Assembly (NCBI GenBank): GCA_964459805.1
Contig: CAYWOD010000107.1
Location: 1 to 11,685, forward strand
Origin: DAOVRL01 sp964459805
Lineage (GTDB): Bacteria; Planctomycetota; Phycisphaerae; Sedimentisphaerales; Anaerobacaceae
Length of the DNA: 11,685 nt
Direction: 5' to 3'
Position 1 is the first letter of the stretch; every line of letters starts with the position of its first letter. This document shows positions 5,824 through 11,685 of the stretch, piece after piece. The position numbers and the translations under genes are program-made. The notes below the pieces were generated by a model. The model had not been told where the DNA came from. It saw only the letters and a list, made by a program, of their open reading frames with translations, and made no database searches.

Positions 5824-5892
5824 GCCGTATGTTAATAGTATAGCACGGCGATGGTGAAGCACAAGGGGCTAACTAATAATAGGTTTCATTAG
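5824..5892. promoter_or_regulatory. candidate operator region between gdhA and the LysR-type gene
   Basis: Dyad elements are visible in the divergent intergenic space: GCCGT (5824-5828) with ACGGC (5845-5849), inside them TAT-9 bases-ATA (5828-5842), and CTAAT (5873-5877) with ATTAG (5888-5892) directly before the regulator's Shine-Dalgarno site. None is an exact T-N11-A LysR box. By family habit the regulator binds such a region and controls itself and the divergent gene. Confidence 0.3.
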
Positions 5893-5903
5893 GACGGCTT
5901 ATA

Positions 5904-6788
5904 ATGCATATAGAAATGCTTAAGATATTCTGTGACTTGGCTGATTTGCAAAGCTTCTCAAAAACCGCCGAGAAACACTTTATAAGTCAATCAGCCGTCT
6001 CACAGCAGCTTGCACAACTGGAAGTCACACACAAATGCCAGTTGATCAACCGAAAGAAAAGACCCATCGAGCTTACCAAAGCGGGGCAGCTACTTTACAG
6101 CGCCGCCCGGGACATGCTCGACAGATATGGACAGCTAAAGAGTGAGCTAAATGCCCTGAAATCCTCGGCCGGCAGCAGAATAAACGTGGGCGCAATTTTC
6201 AGTATCGGGATGCACACTCTGCCGGACTACGTCAAGAAGTTCATGGTCGGCCATCCAAACGTGAACGTCCATATAGAATACTTCAGCGCCGCCAGGATTT
6301 ATGAGCTGGTGCTTAGCGGCGATATCGATATTGGCCTTGTGGCAGTTCCCAAGAAGGACAAGCGACTTGACGTGTACGACTTTGAAAATGAGCCGTTGGT
6401 CCTGGCGTGCAGTCCGAAGCACCCCGTGTCACTCGAATCGCAGGTCGATATTCATAGGCTGCAGTTCGAGAGATTCATCGCCTTTGACAAAGATGTCCCT
6501 ACACGCGTGTGGATAGACAATATCCTCGAACGTTATAATATCGTTGTCAGACCCGTGATGGAATTCGATAACATCGAGACTATCAAACGAGCCGTGGAAA
6601 TAAATGCGGGCGTAAGCATACTGCCGCAAACCGCAATACTCCAGGAACTCGGCGCCGGAACAATAAAGGCCGTCCCATTTTCAAATGAAAAACTTGTCAG
6701 ACCGACGGGAATTATTGTCCGTAAGGGTAAAATTCTTGGCCAGGCTGGACGATACTGTATCGAACTACTTCGGAAAAAAGCCAAATAG
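5904..6788 (+). CDS. LysR-family transcriptional regulator
   Basis: A 294-residue LysR-type regulator of standard length. Residues 1-60 hold the winged helix-turn-helix, with recognition helix SQSAVSQQLAQLE at 28-40 and the following wing (RKKRPIELTKAG). A linker helix (about 60-88) leads into a periplasmic-binding-protein-like effector domain from about residue 92 to the end, with the typical GDIDIGLVAVP strand and AGVSILPQ near the C-terminus. The ATG at 5904 has AGGA at 5891-5894. The gene is transcribed away from gdhA across a 173-base shared regulatory region, so glutamate dehydrogenase is the likely target, as with other divergent LysR/enzyme pairs. The effector is unknown. Confidence 0.93.
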   Translation: MHIEMLKIFCDLADLQSFSKTAEKHFISQSAVSQQLAQLEVTHKCQLINRKKRPIELTKAGQLLYSAARDMLDRYGQLKSELNALKSSAGSRINVGAIFSIGMHTLPDYVKKFMVGHPNVNVHIEYFSAARIYELVLSGDIDIGLVAVPKKDKRLDVYDFENEPLVLACSPKHPVSLESQVDIHRLQFERFIAFDKDVPTRVWIDNILERYNIVVRPVMEFDNIETIKRAVEINAGVSILPQTAILQELGAGTIKAVPFSNEKLVRPTGIIVRKGKILGQAGRYCIELLRKKAK

Positions 6789-6845
6789 AAAAAACAGACA
6801 TATACGCGCAGATTTCCCATATGAAGTCGTGCAAAAAACCAAGCA

Positions 6846-6866
6846 CTTGATAGCAAGATCAAGGAG
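6846..6866 (+). promoter_or_regulatory. ribosome binding site overlapped by a small inverted repeat
   Basis: AAGGAG (6861-6866) sits 8 bases before the ATG at 6875. CTTGAT (6846-6851) and ATCAAG (6858-6863) are perfect 6-bp arms with a 6-base loop, so half of the Shine-Dalgarno sequence could be paired in the mRNA. The stem is short and may have no function. Confidence 0.35.
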
Positions 6867-6874
6867 CCAGGATT

Positions 6875-8959
6875 ATGAGTTTCCACTTAGTGCAACGGGT
6901 TTTCGTTTTGTTATTCGGCATTTTGATTGCATCGGCTGTCGCAGCCCAGGAAAAACATCCACTGACCGTCGAGCATTTGCTGGAGATGGAGAAGGTTGCC
7001 GATCCTCAGGTTTTCCCGGACACCAGGCATGCGGTGTTTGTGCGTTCCACGTTGGATTTGGAGGAGGACAAATATCGCAGTAATTTATGGACTGTAGAGG
7101 TGGACGGCGGCAATCTGCGACAGTTGACATCACATCCCGAAGACGATACCCACCCCCGCTGGGCGCCGGATGGAAAAACGGTCTATTTTCTCTCTCGCCG
7201 TTCCGAAACCAGCCAAATCTGGCAGATTGCAATCGACGGCGGCGAGTCCATCCAGGTCACCGACCAACCGCTGGATATTACACACTTCACCGTCTCTCGT
7301 GACGGCAAACACCTGGCGTTCACCATGGAAGTATTTCCCGAGTGTGAAACCATCGATGAAAGCAAGAAAAAACTGGACGAGATAGAAGAAAGCAAATCCA
7401 CAGGTCGTATCTACGATAGGTTATTAGTCCGCCACTGGAACGTGTGGGCGGATGGCCGACGCTCCCATCTCTTTGTGATGCCGGTTGACAGCGGCGAGCC
7501 AATCGACGTCATGAAAGGGATGGATGCCGACTGTCCTTCCAAACCCTTTGGCGACTCTGCGGAATTTACCTTTAGCATCCATGCCCGCGAATTGATCTTT
7601 GCCTCCCGAAACGTAGGCGAAAAGGAAGCCTGGTCCACCAATTTTGACCTCTACCGAGTTCCTATTGATGGTTCTCGCGATCCGGAGAATATCACTGCCG
7701 CCAATCCCGCCTGGGATACCGCACCCACGTTTTCGCCCGACGGCAGGACCTTAGCCTATCTGGCAACCTCTCGGCTGGGTTATGAATCCGACAATGTACA
7801 AATTATCTTGCGTTCGTGGCCGATGGGAGAAGAGCGGGTGCTCGCTCCTGGTCGGGACCTTTCCATTTGGATGTGGTTCGGTTTCGCAGTGTTAAGATTC
7901 TCTCCTGATGGGCAGACAATCTATACCACCCCCGTCGATACCGGTCAGGTCGGTTTGTTTGGTCTCGACTGCAAAACCGATAAGGTCGAGATCTTGATCA
8001 AAAAGGGCTCGGTCGGTGCGCCGAGCGTGACCAAGAATCGTATCTTGTTCACCTGGAACGATCGCTCTCATCCTCCGGAACTATACTCGGTGAACCCCGA
8101 TGGCAGTGATCGGCGGCAGCTCACGTATTTCAACCGGGAAAAACTGGCCGCCCTTCGCTTGGGCGAGGACGAACAATTTACGTTTCGCGGTTGGAATAAC
8201 GAAACCGTCTATGGCTATGTCGTGAAACCAGTCGGTCTCGATGCAGAAAAAAAATACCCTGTGATTCTTAGCGTCCACGGCGGGCCGCAGGCATCTTCCT
8301 TGAACAGGTTCGCTGGACATCAGATCTTCGCCGGCAAGGGCTATGCCGTTGTCATGATTGACTATCATGGTTCGGCGGGGTATGGCCAGGCCTTCACCGA
8401 TTCCATCAACAACGACTGGGGCGGCAAACCTCTCGAAGACCTGCAGAAAGGACTCGCGGCCGCCTTGAAAAAATATCCCTGGATGGATGGAAAACGAATC
8501 GGGGCCAGCGGCGGCTCCTACGGGGGCTACATGATGAATTGGATCGCCGGCAACTGGCCCGATCGCTTCCGCTGTCTCGTGAATATCTGTGGCCTTTTTG
8601 ATCTGCCAAGCATGTATTATTCCACTGAGGAGTTGTGGTTTCCCGAATGGGATTTCAATGGAACTCCCTGGCAGCGGCCGGAAAATTACCAAAAGCATAA
8701 TCCCGCCAACTACGTGCAAAATTGGAAGACTCCCACCCTGGTGGTCCACGGCGAGCACGACTTTCGTGTGCCCGATACACAGGGCATTGCGACGTTCACT
8801 GCCCTACAACGCCGCGGCATCGAAAGCAAACTGCTCTATTTCCCTGATGAAGGCCATGGCGTCCGAAAACCCCATAATCTGATCCAATTCTACAACACCC
8901 TCGTCGAGTGGTTCGATTATTGGCTCAAAGGCGAATCCGACGAAAAAGAACCAATATAA
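6875..8959 (+). CDS. secreted S9-family (prolyl oligopeptidase-like, DPP/acylaminoacyl-peptidase type) serine peptidase
   Basis: A 694-residue exported peptidase that should cleave short peptides or N-terminal dipeptides in the periplasm or outside the cell. Residues 1-24 are a signal peptide ending ASAVAA-Q. Residues of about 40-420 carry repeated WD40/TolB-like propeller blades (RWAPDGKTVYFLSRR, FTVSRDGKHLAF, TFSPDGRTLAYLA, RFSPDGQTIYTT). The alpha/beta-hydrolase domain, about 440-685, has the oxyanion region LSVHGGPQ, nucleophile S548 in GGSYGGYM, D629 in HGEHDFRVP and H661 in DEGHGV, so the full Ser-Asp-His triad is intact. Length and order match S9C peptidases such as bacterial DPP5-like enzymes. 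AAGGAG precedes the start. It follows the LysR gene by 86 bases without an obvious terminator, so read-through is possible. Confidence 0.94.
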   Translation: MSFHLVQRVFVLLFGILIASAVAAQEKHPLTVEHLLEMEKVADPQVFPDTRHAVFVRSTLDLEEDKYRSNLWTVEVDGGNLRQLTSHPEDDTHPRWAPDGKTVYFLSRRSETSQIWQIAIDGGESIQVTDQPLDITHFTVSRDGKHLAFTMEVFPECETIDESKKKLDEIEESKSTGRIYDRLLVRHWNVWADGRRSHLFVMPVDSGEPIDVMKGMDADCPSKPFGDSAEFTFSIHARELIFASRNVGEKEAWSTNFDLYRVPIDGSRDPENITAANPAWDTAPTFSPDGRTLAYLATSRLGYESDNVQIILRSWPMGEERVLAPGRDLSIWMWFGFAVLRFSPDGQTIYTTPVDTGQVGLFGLDCKTDKVEILIKKGSVGAPSVTKNRILFTWNDRSHPPELYSVNPDGSDRRQLTYFNREKLAALRLGEDEQFTFRGWNNETVYGYVVKPVGLDAEKKYPVILSVHGGPQASSLNRFAGHQIFAGKGYAVVMIDYHGSAGYGQAFTDSINNDWGGKPLEDLQKGLAAALKKYPWMDGKRIGASGGSYGGYMMNWIAGNWPDRFRCLVNICGLFDLPSMYYSTEELWFPEWDFNGTPWQRPENYQKHNPANYVQNWKTPTLVVHGEHDFRVPDTQGIATFTALQRRGIESKLLYFPDEGHGVRKPHNLIQFYNTLVEWFDYWLKGESDEKEPI

Positions 8960-8961
8960 AG

Positions 8962-9190
8962 CATATATCCGAAACTTGAAATCCGAGGCACGAAACAAAT
9001 TCAAACGACAAAAATACAAAACAATATGACCTGGAAATTGAACAGGAAAGGACTGGCAAAAGAAACCACCGAGCTTACAAGTATCTTTGGCTACATCCTG
9101 CGAAAGAGCAAGTGAAGTTTTGAGCATTTGGTATTTGGATTTTGAGCTTGTTTCGGATTCCGATATTCGAATTTCGGGCTTATATTATAG
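8962..9190. mobile_element. decayed IVS-like / MITE-like element with long imperfect inverted repeats
   Basis: The left arm (about 8963-9024) and right arm (about 9117-9188) are imperfect reverse complements, by eye about two-thirds identical over some 55-60 bases. Cores include CGAAACAA (8991-8998) with TTGTTTCG (9148-9155), and adjacent TCAAA with TTTGA. The arms are low-complexity, rich in CGAAA/TTCG words. Between them is a 29-codon frame that resembles the last helix of a four-helix-bundle IVS protein. Long stems enclosing such an ORF are the layout of 23S rRNA intervening sequences; here the unit is intergenic and mostly deleted. Classification is inference. Confidence 0.5.
9026..9115 (+). 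pseudogene. remnant of a four-helix-bundle (23S rRNA IVS/S23-type) protein gene
   Basis: A 29-codon frame begins ATG at 9026 and stops with TGA at 9113-9115. Its last 20 residues, LAKETTELTSIFGYILRKSK, have the pattern of the terminal helix of IVS-type four-helix-bundle proteins (E-x-x-E-L-x-x-I-F, basic tail), which are normally about 115-130 residues. The first residues (MTWKLNRKG) could be the original start joined to the end by an internal deletion. There is no Shine-Dalgarno site. It is too short to be certain. Confidence 0.4.
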
Positions 9191-9195
9191 AACAT

Positions 9196-9783
9196 ATGTC
9201 AATTAAAGCTGTGATATTTGATCTGGACGGCACAATTACCCAGCCGTACTTTGACTTCGATGCCATTCGAGAGGAGATGGGCCTGGCCAGGGACTCCGGG
9301 CCGGTATTCGAGTCAATGGAAAAAATGTCCCTTCAAGAGCGCCGCCGGGCCGAAGAAATACTGCATCGTCACGAGCGAGAGGCGGTAACGCAGTCCAGGC
9401 TCAACGCCGGCGCTAGAGAGACGCTTTCGGCACTTCGCCGGGCGGGTATTCACATCGGAATACTGACGCGCAACAAGGCGAGCAATGCCCTGGCCATCGC
9501 CCGCAAGCACAACCTGCAGTTCGATGCGATTGTTGATAGAGAAGCCGGCCCCGTAAAACCCGATCCCTTTGGCGTGTTGCGATTATCTCGGCAGTTTGGC
9601 GTAGAGCCGCAGGAGACCCTGCTGGTGGGTGATTATCTCTTCGATCTGCTCTGCGCAAAGGCCGCCGGGGCCGTTGCAGTCCTGCTGGCTAATCACACCC
9701 AGGCCGACGAGTTCGCCGAACACGCGGATTTTTGTGTTGAAAACATCAGCCAGATACTCCAAATTGTCGAAGATAACAAATAA
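9196..9783 (+). CDS. HAD-superfamily hydrolase (phosphoglycolate phosphatase-like)
   Basis: A 195-residue soluble phosphatase of HAD subfamily I. Motif I is FDLDGT with nucleophile D9 and acid/base D11; motif II is T91 in GILTRN; motif III is K121 in KPDP; motif IV is GDYLFD (D146, D150). A helical cap lies at about 15-75, as in phosphoglycolate phosphatase/beta-phosphoglucomutase relatives. The substrate cannot be told from sequence. ATG at 9196 is used: the frame extends upstream to 9142, but those codons are part of the inverted-repeat arm. No Shine-Dalgarno site precedes the start, and the A/T-rich TATATTATAG at 9181-9190 could be a -10 region, so the message may be leaderless. The next gene starts 39 bases later on the same strand, probably one operon. 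Confidence 0.9.
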   Translation: MSIKAVIFDLDGTITQPYFDFDAIREEMGLARDSGPVFESMEKMSLQERRRAEEILHRHEREAVTQSRLNAGARETLSALRRAGIHIGILTRNKASNALAIARKHNLQFDAIVDREAGPVKPDPFGVLRLSRQFGVEPQETLLVGDYLFDLLCAKAAGAVAVLLANHTQADEFAEHADFCVENISQILQIVEDNK

Positions 9784-9822
9784 AGCACGGCTTTGGAACC
9801 CATAGAATAAGGAAGCAAAACA

Positions 9823-10689
9823 ATGGACAAGAAGATTGTCGCTGTTATAGTTCTCACCTTTTTAGTGACGGTCGGCGCCTGCAGCGCCACAGAAAACGCA
9901 AAAACCTGCGGTCCCGACAAAAATCTCCAAGCCCCACCGCCCCGGCAGGTAAAAGCCGATCCCGTCGATGCAGTCCTCAAACAACTGAATAATAAAACCC
10001 TGCAGCTCAAGTCCTACCAGGCACAGCTCGAATACAAATTCACCCAGCCGTTGCTTGAATCAGAGGCCCTGAGAAAAGGGATTCTGTACTATACAAAGTC
10101 CGGCAAGAAATCGGAACTGAGGATAAACTTTCAAACACTCAAACAGGACGACGAAAAACAGCAGAAATACGTAGAGGACTATATCGTCCTTGACGGCAAT
10201 CTGCTGACCGGCGCCGGCTACAAGTTCGAGGGCTTCTGGCTTGTGCACATCAATCATCAAATAGAAGAAATCAAGTACTACCAGTTGACCAAGCCGCATG
10301 AGCCGAACAAACCTGCGGACGTGTTTGAGCTCGCCAGTAAGAAGCTGCCTTTAATAGGCTTTACAAAAATAGAAAATCTGAAAAAACAGTTCGAGGTAAC
10401 ACTCGTCGAGCAGAAAAAAGACAAACCAACAAGTTTTATTCAACTACATCTGAAGGTTAAGCCGAATTCGACTTATAAGGATGATTACGTCTCTCTCGAT
10501 TTCTGGATCGATAAGAAGCTGGGGCTTCCGACAAAAGTTGTAGCCGTCTCAACCGAAGAGGATGTTTATGAAATAAAATTTCTCAAGCCGAAGGTTAATA
10601 AAAAGATAGACAAGAGAGTCTTCGAACTCAAGATCCCCAAAGGTTTCGGCGAGCCGGAAATAATCCCCCTGAAGAAAAAGAATACGTGA
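9823..10689 (+). CDS. LolA-like outer-membrane lipoprotein-carrier-family lipoprotein
   Basis: A 288-residue exported protein. Residues 1-19 are a signal sequence (MDKK, then the hydrophobic IVAVIVLTFLVTV), with a plausible lipobox VGAC giving lipid-modified C20. A Pro-rich stretch (about 35-45) leads to a LolA/LolB-like beta domain: the N-terminal helix VDAVLKQLNN, the strand-rich SYQAQLEYKFTQ, GILYYTKSG, DGNLLTGAG, the later DFWIDKKLGLPTKVVAVS, and a closing FELKIPKGF. In the family such domains bind lipid chains and move lipoproteins across the periplasm. LolA itself is soluble and about 180-200 residues, so this longer, probably anchored version is a relative rather than LolA proper. AAGGAAG at 9809-9815 precedes the ATG. 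It is followed after 61 bases by another plus-strand gene. Confidence 0.75.
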   Translation: MDKKIVAVIVLTFLVTVGACSATENAKTCGPDKNLQAPPPRQVKADPVDAVLKQLNNKTLQLKSYQAQLEYKFTQPLLESEALRKGILYYTKSGKKSELRINFQTLKQDDEKQQKYVEDYIVLDGNLLTGAGYKFEGFWLVHINHQIEEIKYYQLTKPHEPNKPADVFELASKKLPLIGFTKIENLKKQFEVTLVEQKKDKPTSFIQLHLKVKPNSTYKDDYVSLDFWIDKKLGLPTKVVAVSTEEDVYEIKFLKPKVNKKIDKRVFELKIPKGFGEPEIIPLKKKNT

Positions 10690-10750
10690 AAACGGTTTAC
10701 CATTTCCACTTTGATTCAAGACAGTTGGCGAGCGACGCAGGAGCGGGTCA

Positions 10751-11685
10751 ATGGATCCACTGACAATCTCCGATAGAGGTTTTCAGGAGTTGATAGCAAA
10801 ACGTGCCCGGACGCTGCTCGGCCTTGCGAGCTATCTGTCCCGGTGCGAATCGATCAATGAAGTCCTAACGCGTCCGTTCCTGGGCGAGTTTCTTTCGCAA
10901 TCCATGCAGATCGAGGAGCTTCTCGACGCCTACGATGCACGCAACAACTGCCAGTGGTGTGTGTTCGGGTCGCTGACGGCGGCAATCAAGCTCTTTTCCG
11001 ACGTCGGTTACGAATTGCTCCACATCCAGCACGCACTGCCGGCCTATCGCCTGCTGCCGATTGAGCACGATTTTGTCAAGGCCACAGAAAATGCGCTCGA
11101 TTTCACCGGCGACGTGCTTTCACGGACGGCCAGGCAAATGCTCACTAAGGCCGAGCAGCTCGAACTCTCGGTTCCACCGGAAAGCTTGCGTGAGAGATCT
11201 TACTCCGAAGAGCTTCCTCCAGGCCGATTGCCCCACGACTGCACCGCACGCAGAACCGAAACGGTCTCCGAGACGGTCACTCTGCTGGCGACCGCCTTTT
11301 TGAACTTAGCCGCCGACAGCCAAAGAGTCCGTGCCGCCGGCAAAGCAAAGCCCAAAGAATACGCCTCCTACGCATCCGACTCCGTAACCGAGGAAAGTCT
11401 GCGGAGTCTCGAACTTCGATTCCACAACCTTCAGTCACTTTATGATACGTTCGTCTCAGGCACCGAAGTAGAGGACCTGGATACGGACCTGCCTGTTCTA
11501 AGAGGGCACATAAGCGTCGTTTTTCATCTTCTCAGAACAGCCACGCTATTGGCGCATTACTATGAACGGCACGTAAACAAGGAGCTTTGTGCCCTGGCTG
11601 CCCTGCAAGAACCGCTGGTAACAGCCGAGTCGCTGCTGTCGCAACTGATGAATTACTCTGTCACCCACATCGGCCTCTACATTGG
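10751..11685 (+). CDS. unknown mostly helical protein, 3' end beyond the window
   Basis: An uninterrupted frame of 311 complete codons runs from ATG at 10751 to the window edge; AGGAG at 10739-10743 gives a well-spaced Shine-Dalgarno site. The product is Leu/Ala/Glu-rich and looks alpha-helical throughout, with no signal peptide and no membrane segment. The only local cysteine pair is in RNNCQWC (C67, C70). A less conserved-looking linker lies at about 205-225 (AAGKAKPKEYASYASDS). I do not recognise the family. It lies 61 bases after the LolA-like lipoprotein gene with no terminator between, so it is probably in the same transcript as that gene and the HAD gene. Confidence 0.8.
   Translation, partial: MDPLTISDRGFQELIAKRARTLLGLASYLSRCESINEVLTRPFLGEFLSQSMQIEELLDAYDARNNCQWCVFGSLTAAIKLFSDVGYELLHIQHALPAYRLLPIEHDFVKATENALDFTGDVLSRTARQMLTKAEQLELSVPPESLRERSYSEELPPGRLPHDCTARRTETVSETVTLLATAFLNLAADSQRVRAAGKAKPKEYASYASDSVTEESLRSLELRFHNLQSLYDTFVSGTEVEDLDTDLPVLRGHISVVFHLLRTATLLAHYYERHVNKELCALAALQEPLVTAESLLSQLMNYSVTHIGLYI

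Noticed and set aside
5731..5862. 44-residue N-terminal extension of gdhA
   Set aside because: The family begins where the GTG at 5730 starts (448 versus 447 residues in E. coli), a GGAG site precedes that GTG, and the predicted promoter lies within the extension.
8081..8758. 225-codon frame antisense to the S9 peptidase
   Set aside because: Lies opposite the catalytic domain with intact Ser-Asp-His triad; no features of a real gene.

Overview
The window reads as ordinary chromosomal DNA of a Gram-negative-type bacterium, most likely a Planctomycetota member (Phycisphaerae/Sedimentisphaerales-like). This is inferred from a PEP-CTERM envelope protein, a lipoprotein with a LolA-like look, Shine-Dalgarno sites that are sometimes absent, and dispersed intergenic repeats of the kind common in such genomes. 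No rRNA, tRNA, CRISPR array, phage gene or intact transposase was seen.

Layout. Positions 1-386 hold at most the last codons of a plus-strand gene and a small tandem/palindromic repeat. A minus-strand PEP-CTERM protein (387-944) has its own sigma70-type promoter near 1022-1049. A gene-poor A/T-rich stretch (about 950-1700) carries an orphan minus-strand terminator. panB (1702-2556, pantothenate/CoA pathway) follows on the plus strand and converges on a family 4 uracil-DNA glycosylase (2736-3473, minus). Upstream of that gene, a terminator (3512-3542) closes a minus-strand transcription unit made of gdhA (NADP-type glutamate dehydrogenase, 4384-5730) and a cysteine-rich protein of unknown function (3829-4371) that starts 12 bases after gdhA ends.

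A LysR-type regulator (5904-6788) is divergent from gdhA and is the obvious candidate to control it. A secreted S9-family peptidase follows (6875-8959). Between it and a HAD phosphatase (9196-9783) lies an imperfect inverted repeat of about 225 bp enclosing a 29-codon reading frame that looks like the C-terminal helix of a 23S-rRNA-intervening-sequence (four-helix-bundle) protein. A LolA-like lipoprotein (9823-10689) and an unrecognised, mostly helical protein running off the right edge (10751-11685) complete a probable plus-strand operon with the HAD gene.

The most interesting items are the decayed IVS-like element at about 8962-9190, the duplicated HxW-x14-CxxC motif in the gdhA-linked protein, and the orphan terminator with a possible small transcript at 1327-1530. 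No clearly new multi-gene system is visible. The metabolic genes (panB, gdhA, udg) are standard.
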